Assembly: GCA_946619755.1 (NCBI GenBank)
Contig: CAMOMI010000006.1
Coordinates: 1-33,926 of the forward strand
Length of the DNA: 33,926 nt
Direction of reading: 5' to 3'
Source: an uncultured Clostridia bacterium
GTDB taxonomy: Bacteria > Bacillota_I > Bacilli_A > RF39 > UBA660
In this document: positions 1 to 7,419 of the stretch, in pieces
How the letters are laid out: each line of letters opens with the position of its first letter
Position numbering within the stretch: position 1 is the first letter of the stretch
Position numbers and translations under genes: made by a program
Notes under the pieces: model-generated
What the model saw: only the letters and a program-made list of their open reading frames with translations
Told to the model about the DNA's origin: nothing
Database searches by the model: none

Positions 1-47
1 GCCTGATAAGCGTGAGGTCGATGGTTCAAGTCCATTCAGGCCCACCA
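1..47 (+). tRNA. tRNA-Ile (GAU), 3' part, truncated by window start
   Basis: The window opens inside the anticodon stem-loop. The loop reads CTGATAA, giving anticodon GAU at 5-7. It is followed by the variable loop, a T arm (GATGG / TTCAAGT / CCATT), the acceptor 3' strand CAGGCCC, discriminator A and an encoded CCA ending at 47. The 5' half lies upstream of the window. The sequence matches the usual bacterial tRNA-Ile(GAU) closely. A T-rich 13-nt spacer separates it from the next tRNA, so both are probably cut from one tRNA transcript. Confidence 0.9.
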
Positions 48-60
48 TTTTGTTTTTGTT

Positions 61-137
61 GGCCCGTTGGTGAAGTGGTTCAACACACATGCCTTTCACG
101 CATGCATTCATGGGTTCAAATCCCGTACGGGTCACCA
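61..137 (+). tRNA. tRNA-Glu (UUC)
   Basis: A complete 77-nt cloverleaf with encoded CCA. The acceptor stem GGCCCGT pairs with ACGGGTC (one G-U pair). The anticodon stem CATGC/GCATG encloses the loop CTTTCAC, giving anticodon UUC at 95-97. The T arm is TGGG-TTCAAAT-CCCG. It is the last tRNA of the cluster and is followed directly by a rho-independent terminator. Confidence 0.95.
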
Positions 138-149
138 TTTTGAATATTG

Positions 150-170
150 ATCGGACATTGTCCGATTTTT
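150..170 (+). terminator. Terminator of the tRNA cluster
   Basis: Hairpin ATCGGA-CATTG-TCCGAT followed by a T run (166-170). It lies 12 nt after the CCA end of tRNA-Glu and ends the tRNA transcript before ackA. Confidence 0.8.
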
Positions 171-216
171 ATTTTGTGTGAAATTGCAATTGTATATAGA
201 TTTTTAATGCTTTTTT

Positions 217-225
217 TGATATATT
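217..225 (+). promoter_or_regulatory. Probable extended -10 promoter of ackA
   Basis: TGATATATT at 217-225 fits TGn plus a TATATT -10 box. The -35 position 17 bp upstream (197-202, TAGATT) is a poor match, so recognition would rest on the extended -10. The leader to the ackA start would be about 15-20 nt, with ribosome binding site GTGGAGA at 234-240. Confidence 0.45.
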
Positions 226-247
226 TATATAGAGTGGAGATGATAAA

Positions 248-1459
248 ATGAGTGAAAAATATTTAGTTATTAATTGTGGCAGTTCATCGCTTAAGTTTTC
301 ATTGTATGAAATGCCAACAGAACGAGTTGTTAGTAAAGGCTATATTGAAAAAATTGGTTATGATGATAGCTTTTGGACTGTTAGTTATAATGATGAGAAA
401 ATAACTGGAGCTAAAAGGCTTGAAAATCATACAGATGCAGTTTTGGTAATGATTGATGAGCTTATAAATAATAAAATAATAAAAAATTTAAATGAGATAA
501 AAGGCATTGGCCATAGAATATTACATGGTGGGGAAATTTATAGTGATTCAGTAATAATTGACGATAAAGTATTAAATGACATTACTCTTATGACAAATTT
601 GGGACCACTTCATCATCCGGGAGAAATTGCTGGAATAAAGGCTATGAAGGAATGTTTACCTGATGTTTTACAAGTTGCTGTATTTGATACGGCATTTCAT
701 CAAACAATGCCTGATTTTAATTATATATATGCTATTCCTTATGAATGGTATCAAAAGTATAAAGTAAGAAGATATGGATTTCATGGAACGAGTCATAAAT
801 ATATTACTAATAAAATGCAAGAAATTCTTGGTAAAACAGATGTTAATTTAATAATATGCCACGTAGGTAGTGGCGCAAGTATTACTTGTATTAAAAATGG
901 ATTATCTTATGATACTTCAATGGGACTTACGCCACTTGATGGTTTAGTTATGGGAACACGTTCTGGAGCAATAGATCCATCAATTATTAAATTTGTTGTT
1001 GATGAGAGTGGCCTAAGTTTAGAGAACGTAATGGAAGAACTTAATAAAAATAGTGGCTTAAAAGGAATATGCGGCAAAAATGATTTTCGTGATGTTTCCG
1101 CATTAATGAATAATGGTGATGAGCAAGCTAAACTTGCTTATAAAGTGTTTATGGATTCAATCATTAAACACATTGCAGAATATTATTTTGAACTAAATGG
1201 TCGAGTAGACGCTATGGTATTTACAGCTGGAATACTTGAAAATAATGTTCAAATTCGTAAGGATATTATCGATAATATAGCTGGAGCTATGAATGTATCT
1301 TTAGATAATCAAAATAATGAAAATATTGGTTATGGTAAAGATAAAAAAATGGGACTTATTACTTCAAAAGAGTCAAAAGTACCAGTATATGTAGTACCTA
1401 CGGATGAAGAGGTTATGATTGTTCGTGATACATTTAGATTAATAAAAGAGACTTTATAA
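248..1459 (+). CDS. ackA: Acetate kinase
   Basis: Cytoplasmic acetate kinase, converting acetyl phosphate plus ADP to acetate plus ATP, the substrate-level phosphorylation step of acetate fermentation. The 403 residues match the usual family length (about 400). The N-terminal signature VINCGSSSLKFSLY (residues 7-20) supplies the conserved Asn and phosphate-contacting residues. The second family signature RRYGFHGTSHKY lies near residue 180, and the C-terminal TDEEVMI contains the metal-binding Glu. The ATG has ribosome binding site GTGGAGA at 234-240. No phosphotransacetylase gene adjoins it; the gene stands alone between the tRNA terminator and its own terminator, whose hairpin includes the last codons and stop. 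Confidence 0.97.
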   Translation: MSEKYLVINCGSSSLKFSLYEMPTERVVSKGYIEKIGYDDSFWTVSYNDEKITGAKRLENHTDAVLVMIDELINNKIIKNLNEIKGIGHRILHGGEIYSDSVIIDDKVLNDITLMTNLGPLHHPGEIAGIKAMKECLPDVLQVAVFDTAFHQTMPDFNYIYAIPYEWYQKYKVRRYGFHGTSHKYITNKMQEILGKTDVNLIICHVGSGASITCIKNGLSYDTSMGLTPLDGLVMGTRSGAIDPSIIKFVVDESGLSLENVMEELNKNSGLKGICGKNDFRDVSALMNNGDEQAKLAYKVFMDSIIKHIAEYYFELNGRVDAMVFTAGILENNVQIRKDIIDNIAGAMNVSLDNQNNENIGYGKDKKMGLITSKESKVPVYVVPTDEEVMIVRDTFRLIKETL

Positions 1460-1477
1460 AAAGTCTCTTATTTTTTT
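1446..1477. terminator. ackA terminator, probably bidirectional
   Basis: A perfect 10-bp stem AAGAGACTTT / AAAGTCTCTT with loop ATAA is followed by a T-rich tail (1468-1477). The ackA stop codon sits in the loop. On the opposite strand the same hairpin is followed by TTATT, so it may also end transcription of the minus-strand transglutaminase-like gene. Confidence 0.85.
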
Positions 1478-1641
1478 CGTGATTCTAAATATGCTTCAAT
1501 TTTATTATCTTTATTATATTTATATGGAAATAGAGAATCTATTTCATTTTCATAATCGCTAATTGTTTTATTTAACCACTTATCTAGCATTTCATCAGTA
1601 AAATGATAGATTTCTTTTTTTAAATGGATTAAGAAGATTAT
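1468..1641 (-). pseudogene. Broken 3' end of a paralogue of the transglutaminase-like gene
   Basis: Translating the minus strand in the same frame as the upstream gene, past its TAA, gives about 57 codons between an in-frame TGA (1642-1644) and a TAA (1468-1470). The peptide aligns with the C-terminus of the 641-residue neighbour. Shared blocks are TDE...WLN.T, FPYKY and EAYLE.R, with 18 identities over 42 aligned positions by my hand alignment. There is no start codon or ribosome binding site in this frame. It is best read as what remains of a tandem duplicate whose 5' part was deleted. The alternative, readthrough from the upstream gene, would have to cross several stops. Confidence 0.75.
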
Positions 1642-1656
1642 TCATATTTTGCCTCA

Positions 1657-3582
1657 TTATCTTGTATGCTCAGTTGTTGTTCTTTCTTCTAGATAGGCTT
1701 CTTTTTTAACACTATGATCATATTTATATGGAAAAACTTTGGTTTCATTTTTGATGTGCTTTTGTTTTGTTTCATTTAACCATATAGTAATTTCTTCATC
1801 TGATAGTCCATCAATTTTTCGTTTTACTTCGGTAGCAGCTTCTAAAATAGTTGATAATTTTACAGTTTTATTTGATAATTGCATAATGTAATAAGCATAT
1901 TCAGTTAACATTTGACTGGCAATTTTATCAGCTTCGTCAAGCGTAGCAAATCCATTTGAGGTAAAAACATTTTGTGAAAAATATTCATTATATTTGTTAT
2001 ATAGTTCACTATATTTTTGATAGTCTAGACATTTAAGTATTTCACATATTTTTTTATATATTTGGGTATATGTTTCTATTATTTTTTCTTTTTCAGTTTT
2101 TTTAATTTTAACATGAAAATCATCTTTTTTTGTTTTTTTCATCAAATAGTCCATTTTTGCTTTAAAATCTTCAAAATTGTGATAATCAAGTAAAAGATCA
2201 TAGTCATTTAAGAACTCAAGTCTGTATGCTTCTTTTTTTCTGTCAAAGGTAAGTAAGGAATTGTAATAGAAATCATTTTCCATATCATTGTCCCAAGTGC
2301 TGTCAACTACATAGATGCCATGAATATTATATTTATCATCGTCTATTTTAATAATATTTCTTTGGTGACCAGCTTTTTCAATATTTTTTTCCTCTTGAGT
2401 AAATCCGTCATCATATGATATGTCGACACCAACTGACATGTTTTGATTAGGAATACCAACACGATTTAATAAGTCTTCAAGAAGTTTAGAAAAACCAACA
2501 CAAACAATGTATTCATTGCCATCTGCCAAAATGTATCTTAAATATCTGGATTTTTCGAGATCTTCATCATTTTCTCTGTATGGTTTAAATTTTTTGACAA
2601 GATTATAAACAGCAAGATATTTTTCAAATGGTGATAGATCAGAATTTCTTATTGGGGCAATTAATTTTTCTAATTTATCTTCTTCTTGTTGATACGTTTC
2701 AATATCATATTTATATAAATCGTTTTGAATAGTTAAGTTTATATTATTTGGCAATATATTAAGTAAATTGCTTTGCCTGAATAGTTCACGATTGTTAACT
2801 TCGATACTAATATTGTAATTGCGGTTATGTTGTTTTAAAATATTAAAGATATTAATTAAATACTCATAATATTTTTTTTCGTCATTTTTGTCTTTATTTG
2901 GTGGCGATAAGGTGATTGTGGCTTCTGTATTTACATGTATAAGATGATTTATAGTTGTTTCGTCTAGAGGGGTATTAAGCGTTAAAGATCCAATTTCGGT
3001 TAATTCTTTTTTGGTATAAAATGAAATAAGATATTTGCTACTTATTTTTTTATTGCGTTCGTTTCTTTTAGATATATATGCTTCTAAATAATTATCTTTA
3101 ATTAATTTGGTTAGTTCTTCACTGATTATTAGATTTTTATCATATTCTTTTATAAATATAGTGAAGACGTCTTTATCTTTAGAATTAATTATTTCTTTAA
3201 TGATATCTTCATCTAAAATGTAGTCTGGAATTATTATTGTACTTTTTCCTTTTTTTATAGCTTCAATTACTTTTTTTCTAGTATATGCTTTAAATTCTTC
3301 TTTGTGTTTTTCAAAGAAAACTGGGTTAATCCAAGTGCTTTGAAATGCTTTATTAATAAAGGCAATTGGATGAGTCTCATCGGTATAAGTTACTTCGACA
3401 TTATTACGTAGAGCAAAATTATCAATAATGTCTTCACAAAGCGCTTCAGAATTGAACCCTTCTTTAGTAAGGAAACTAATTTCCAAATTATTATCATCTA
3501 GATATTTGAAGTATTCCTCAAGACTGTTAAAGAAAATATATTTATCTTTCATTTTGGTTTCCCATAAATTAATTCTATTCAT
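1657..3582 (-). CDS. Transglutaminase-like (Cys-His-Asp) domain protein
   Basis: A 641-residue protein, predicted cytoplasmic because no signal peptide or membrane segment is visible. The first 330 or so residues are charged and unrecognised. A transglutaminase/protease-like core follows: YIVCVGFSKLLEDLL with Cys361, AGHQRNI with His406 and YVVDSTWD with Asp427, giving the Cys-His-Asp order of the superfamily. Residues after about 450 are helical and Lys/Glu-rich. Bacterial proteins of this fold are usually cysteine peptidases or amidases, and the substrate here cannot be told. The ATG at 3582 has a strong ribosome binding site, GAGGTGAT. It is transcribed divergently from the XRE-ABC cluster, and a fragment of a paralogue lies just downstream, so the gene was once duplicated. 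Confidence 0.75.
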   Translation of the reverse strand: MNRINLWETKMKDKYIFFNSLEEYFKYLDDNNLEISFLTKEGFNSEALCEDIIDNFALRNNVEVTYTDETHPIAFINKAFQSTWINPVFFEKHKEEFKAYTRKKVIEAIKKGKSTIIIPDYILDEDIIKEIINSKDKDVFTIFIKEYDKNLIISEELTKLIKDNYLEAYISKRNERNKKISSKYLISFYTKKELTEIGSLTLNTPLDETTINHLIHVNTEATITLSPPNKDKNDEKKYYEYLINIFNILKQHNRNYNISIEVNNRELFRQSNLLNILPNNINLTIQNDLYKYDIETYQQEEDKLEKLIAPIRNSDLSPFEKYLAVYNLVKKFKPYRENDEDLEKSRYLRYILADGNEYIVCVGFSKLLEDLLNRVGIPNQNMSVGVDISYDDGFTQEEKNIEKAGHQRNIIKIDDDKYNIHGIYVVDSTWDNDMENDFYYNSLLTFDRKKEAYRLEFLNDYDLLLDYHNFEDFKAKMDYLMKKTKKDDFHVKIKKTEKEKIIETYTQIYKKICEILKCLDYQKYSELYNKYNEYFSQNVFTSNGFATLDEADKIASQMLTEYAYYIMQLSNKTVKLSTILEAATEVKRKIDGLSDEEITIWLNETKQKHIKNETKVFPYKYDHSVKKEAYLEERTTTEHTR

Positions 3583-3609
3583 TTTATCACCTCTTTATAG
3601 TATATAATT

Positions 3610-3618
3610 ATTATATCA
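3610..3618 (-). promoter_or_regulatory. Extended -10 box for the transglutaminase-like gene
   Basis: On the minus strand TGATATAAT (TGn + TATAAT) lies 28 bp upstream of the ATG. The -35 region is weak. The position and perfect -10 support it as the gene's promoter. Confidence 0.5.
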
Positions 3619-3693
3619 TAAAATAATTAATTTGATTTGTATAAGTTTAAAAGATATAATATAATAGTAAATGCAACTTATATTATACAAAAA

Positions 3694-3712
3694 ACAACTA
3701 CAAATTGGTTGT
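3694..3712. promoter_or_regulatory. Imperfect inverted repeat over the -35 box, candidate operator
   Basis: ACAACTA-CAAAT-TGGTTGT has 7-bp arms (6 of 7 complementary) and a 5-bp spacer, and overlaps the -35 box at 3705-3710. A direct repeat TGCAACT also occurs at 3672-3678 and 3714-3720, the second inside the promoter spacer. The position suits a repressor site, and the XRE protein encoded immediately downstream is the obvious candidate to bind it; this is inference. Confidence 0.4.
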
Positions 3713-3732
3713 GTGCAACTGAGATGTATAAT
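3705..3732 (+). promoter_or_regulatory. Promoter of the XRE regulator / ABC cluster
   Basis: -35 TTGGTT (3705-3710), 16-bp spacer, -10 TATAAT (3727-3732). The XRE gene start at 3756 has ribosome binding site AGAGGTG at 3744-3750, giving a leader of about 15-20 nt. Confidence 0.65.
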
Positions 3733-3755
3733 ACAATTGCGTCAGAGGTGAAAGA

Positions 3756-5135
3756 ATGAATTTTAGTGAAAAATTACAAAAAATAAGAAAAGAAAATAAT
3801 ATTACGCAGGAACAGTTGGCTGATAAGCTTAATGTGTCACGTCAAGCAGTTAGCAAATGGGAAAGTGGTACGGCTTATCCCGATACAGAAAAGTTAATTC
3901 AAATTAGTAAGATCTTTAATATTAGTTTAGATGAACTTATTAATAATAGGGAGACGGAAAAAATTAAAGTTGACAAAAAAATTAATTTAATGGATGCATT
4001 TGACAAAGGATTTAATTTTACTTCTAAGCTTGTTAGTATGTTTTGGTCAATGAGATTTAAAGAAAAAATAAAATTTTTGTTTGAAATAGGAATACTTATT
4101 TTAATTATTTGGGTAGCTTCTTTAATATCTACAGATGTCATTGTTGAACTTGTTAGAAGAATATTTGTATTTCTTCCTGACAGTTTTGTTAGAACTATTA
4201 CATATTTGGTAGATACATTTTTATATCTAACTTGGATTATTTTAGGATGTGTTATTGTTTATCGAGTTCTTAAAACGAGATATCTAGATTATTATGTGAT
4301 AATCACAGATAAGAACATTGAAGAAAGAGTAATTGAAGAACCAATTAAAGAACTTAAAGAAAAAAAAGAATATAAGGTTGTAATTAGGGATCCAGAAAAT
4401 AGTAGCCTTCATTTATTTAGACAGATATGGAAATTATGTGTATGGATATTTAAATGTTTAGCATTATTAATAGCTATTCCTTTAACTTTAGCATTTATTT
4501 TCTTTATGGTAGCATTTGTGTTTAGTTTAAGTTATGCATTATATGGAATATTCTTTAATGGAATAAGTATTGCTATTGTAGGTGCACTTGTATTTATTTT
4601 TTTACTACTTTTATTTGTTTATAATTTAATTTTTAATCGAAAGAATAATTATTCTAAAATATTTATTATCTTTATTATAAGTATTATTTTAATAGGACTT
4701 GGATTAGGAGTATCATTTGCTGCTTTAGGTACTTTTGATATATATACTGATGAAAGTAAAGTTGAGAAAGTAAATAATTATAATATTACAATGAAAGATA
4801 ATTTAATTATTAGTGATATCATATATTTAGATGATGATAAAGTTATTATTGATAATAGTCTTAAAGATGTTAAAATGGATATAAAGACATATAATGAAAG
4901 TAAGATGAAATTTTATACTTATCATGAATATGATGATGAAGTAGTTTATGATGTTTTAGGAATGTATCCTAATTATGATCAAACTGGTGAGTATAAAATG
5001 ATAATTGAGGATTTGAAAAATAAAAAGTTAAATACATTTAATTTATATAATAACTATTATGAAGTAGATAAAATATATGTTTCTCAAGATAACTTTACAA
5101 AACTAAAAAATAATTATTATAAATTATACGATTAG
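3756..5135 (+). CDS. XRE-family HTH regulator with multiple membrane segments
   Basis: Residues 1-63 form an XRE/Cro-type helix-turn-helix: leucine-rich start, TQEQLADKLNVSRQAVSKWESG recognition region (about 17-38) and ISLDEL at the end. This is followed by about six hydrophobic segments, near 104-126, 148-172, 226-262 (two), 264-292 and 300-324. The last 130 residues are polar and probably extracytoplasmic. The layout suggests a membrane-tethered one-component regulator sensing an envelope signal. It precedes two ABC exporter-type genes on the same strand and has an inverted repeat in its promoter, so it may control them and itself. No closer family could be named; function beyond DNA binding and membrane anchoring is inference. 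Confidence 0.8.
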   Translation: MNFSEKLQKIRKENNITQEQLADKLNVSRQAVSKWESGTAYPDTEKLIQISKIFNISLDELINNRETEKIKVDKKINLMDAFDKGFNFTSKLVSMFWSMRFKEKIKFLFEIGILILIIWVASLISTDVIVELVRRIFVFLPDSFVRTITYLVDTFLYLTWIILGCVIVYRVLKTRYLDYYVIITDKNIEERVIEEPIKELKEKKEYKVVIRDPENSSLHLFRQIWKLCVWIFKCLALLIAIPLTLAFIFFMVAFVFSLSYALYGIFFNGISIAIVGALVFIFLLLLFVYNLIFNRKNNYSKIFIIFIISIILIGLGLGVSFAALGTFDIYTDESKVEKVNNYNITMKDNLIISDIIYLDDDKVIIDNSLKDVKMDIKTYNESKMKFYTYHEYDDEVVYDVLGMYPNYDQTGEYKMIIEDLKNKKLNTFNLYNNYYEVDKIYVSQDNFTKLKNNYYKLYD

Positions 5136-5155
5136 ATAGTATAAGACTAATTATA

Positions 5156-5164
5156 TGTTATAAT
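5156..5164 (+). promoter_or_regulatory. Possible extended -10 promoter for the ABC genes
   Basis: TGTTATAAT at 5156-5164 (TGn + perfect TATAAT) lies in the 48-bp gap between the regulator and the first ABC gene, with no good -35. It would give a short leader carrying ribosome binding site GTGGAGGAG before the ATG at 5184. The ABC genes may therefore be transcribed separately from the regulator. Confidence 0.4.
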
Positions 5165-5183
5165 ATAGTGGAGGAGTGATAGA

Positions 5184-7418
5184 ATGTTAAAACTCAAAAA
5201 CGTATCAAAGTTTTATTACAGTAAAGGAGTAATTGCTTCTGGCTTCAATAAAGTTAGTATTGAATTTAAAATTGGAGAATTTGTAGCGATTGTTGGTGAA
5301 TCAGGCAGTGGTAAGTCAACTTTATTAAATGTAATAAGTGGACTTGATAGTTATGAAGAAGGAGAAATGTATATTAATGGTGAGGAAACAAGCCATTATA
5401 GAGAAAGTGATTTTGAGGAATATCGTAAAAAATATGTTTCGAATATTTTTCAGAATTTCAATTTAGTTAATAGTTATACAGTATATCAAAATGTTGAATT
5501 AGTAATGTTACTTAATGGTTATAAACGTAAAGAGGTTAAACGAAAAGTATTAGAGTTAATTGATAAAGTAGGCCTTAAAAAATATCGAAATACGAAAGTA
5601 TCAAAATTATCTGGAGGGCAAAAACAAAGAGTAGCAATTGCAAGGGCATTAGCTAAGGATACACCTATTATTGTCTGTGATGAACCAACAGGCAATCTCG
5701 ATAGTAAATCAGCTAAAGATGTCATTAAATTACTTAAAGATATATCTAAAGATAAATTAGTAATTGTGGTAACACATAATTTTAGTGAAATTGAAGATAT
5801 TGCTACCAGAGTTGTTAAAATGCATGATGGAAAAATAGTTTCTGATAAGGAAGTTATACCAACTGAGAAAGTTGAGAATGAGAATATTAAAGAAAGTAAG
5901 AGTATTGGATTATTCAATATGATAAGGCTTGGAATTAGAAACACTTTTAATATTATTCCTAAGTTTGTTCTTATTTTTGTTGTCTTCTTGTTTATTACAG
6001 TAAGTTTACTTTCAGTTTATGCATCATTACAAAAAGATGAATATGAAGAAGGTAAACTAGGTATTAATTATTACTTTAATGATATGCGAGATACTCGTAT
6101 TGTCATTAAGAAAAAAGATGGCAGTGCGATTAGCAATGATGATTTTAATAACCTTAGAATGATAAAAAATGTAGCTAATATTGTAGAAAATGACATTGTT
6201 TTAGATAGTCCTTTGTGGTTTGAATCATTAGATGATAATCCATTTAATTTGTATGGTACTTTAGTTGATGTTTCATTATTTGAGGGAAAACTTGATTATG
6301 GTCGAATGCCTGAAGCAGATAATGAAGTAATTATTTTGGTTGAACCATATGATTATTATTTTACTGATAAAGTTGAAGAAGCCCTTACTAAGACATATTA
6401 TTATCAGGCTGATAAGGGTGCAATGAGTATTAAAGTTGTTGGCGTAAAGTATCTTGATGAAGGAATGTTTAGTTTTAGTTTTGGTACTGAAAATAAAATA
6501 TATGTAAGTAGTAGCTTAATTGATAAATATATGAAAGATATTAATAGGGAACATAGTAAAGTTACTGTTAATTTGAATAATAAAAATTATGAGAGTTATA
6601 ATGCAATGGGAGATAGTCATGATATTAGGGTGAGTCCAAGAGTTCCTAAAGGAAGAGCTTATGTGTCTGAAGGAATTAGTTTTGAGTGTTATGATTATAA
6701 TTGCAAGAATAGGAAACTTAGTATTATTGTTGATAACTTATATTATAGTGATAAAGTAGATTTAACTATTAGTGAAGTATATAATGAAAAAAATATTGAA
6801 AGTTTACTTTGGATCAATAAATCTGATAATAGATTTGGATCTATATTTATAAATCCTGAAGATTATAATAGGCTATTTAATAAGGATAGTTATCAAGCAT
6901 CAGTGATTGCCGATAATGTTGACAATGTGGATGCGGTTAGTGATGAATTAGAACAACTAGGATATAGTACTCTTCAAATAAGAAAGACATTAGACAATGC
7001 TGCTGGGGATGCTTTAAAAGTTCTTAAAATAATGAAACTTGTGGTAATCATTGTCTTGGTTATAACGTTGTTTTTTATATCTTACTTTGTTATTAAATTA
7101 ATTCTTAAATCAAGAAATGTTTATTTTTCAACTTTAAGAATATTAGGAGCTAATTTTAGACATTTGAAACGTATATTGGATATTGAACTATTTACGAATG
7201 CTAGTTTGGCTTATATTACATATATTGGTTTAATATTACTTACTAAATATAAAGTTATAAATGTTAAAATGATTAACAATATAATAGGCTACTTAAAAAT
7301 TCAAGATTATATACTTATGTATATTATTTTAGTGGTTATGTCTTATTTAATATCAACAAGATTTGCTTCAAAAATATTTAAGCAAAGTGCTATGAAGTCT
7401 TATAGAGAGGAAGTATAA
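5184..7418 (+). CDS. ABC transporter, fused ATPase and FtsX/MacB-type permease (first of pair)
   Basis: A 744-residue fusion. Residues 1-225 are a MacB/LolD-type ATPase: Walker A GESGSGKST (38-46), Q-loop Q90, signature LSGGQ (142-146), Walker B with D166/E167, and H-loop His198. TM1 (about 260-281) is followed by a large extracytoplasmic domain of about 335 residues and then three C-terminal segments (about 618-640, 672-690, 704-726). After TM2 comes an FtsX-like cytoplasmic motif, YFSTLRILGAN. Proteins of this class usually act on envelope substrates (lipoproteins, peptides, antibiotics) by mechanotransmission rather than simple transport. The next gene starts one base after the stop and encodes a similar fusion, so the two probably form a heterodimer. 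Confidence 0.88.
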   Translation: MLKLKNVSKFYYSKGVIASGFNKVSIEFKIGEFVAIVGESGSGKSTLLNVISGLDSYEEGEMYINGEETSHYRESDFEEYRKKYVSNIFQNFNLVNSYTVYQNVELVMLLNGYKRKEVKRKVLELIDKVGLKKYRNTKVSKLSGGQKQRVAIARALAKDTPIIVCDEPTGNLDSKSAKDVIKLLKDISKDKLVIVVTHNFSEIEDIATRVVKMHDGKIVSDKEVIPTEKVENENIKESKSIGLFNMIRLGIRNTFNIIPKFVLIFVVFLFITVSLLSVYASLQKDEYEEGKLGINYYFNDMRDTRIVIKKKDGSAISNDDFNNLRMIKNVANIVENDIVLDSPLWFESLDDNPFNLYGTLVDVSLFEGKLDYGRMPEADNEVIILVEPYDYYFTDKVEEALTKTYYYQADKGAMSIKVVGVKYLDEGMFSFSFGTENKIYVSSSLIDKYMKDINREHSKVTVNLNNKNYESYNAMGDSHDIRVSPRVPKGRAYVSEGISFECYDYNCKNRKLSIIVDNLYYSDKVDLTISEVYNEKNIESLLWINKSDNRFGSIFINPEDYNRLFNKDSYQASVIADNVDNVDAVSDELEQLGYSTLQIRKTLDNAAGDALKVLKIMKLVVIIVLVITLFFISYFVIKLILKSRNVYFSTLRILGANFRHLKRILDIELFTNASLAYITYIGLILLTKYKVINVKMINNIIGYLKIQDYILMYIILVVMSYLISTRFASKIFKQSAMKSYREEV

Positions 7419-7419
7419 T

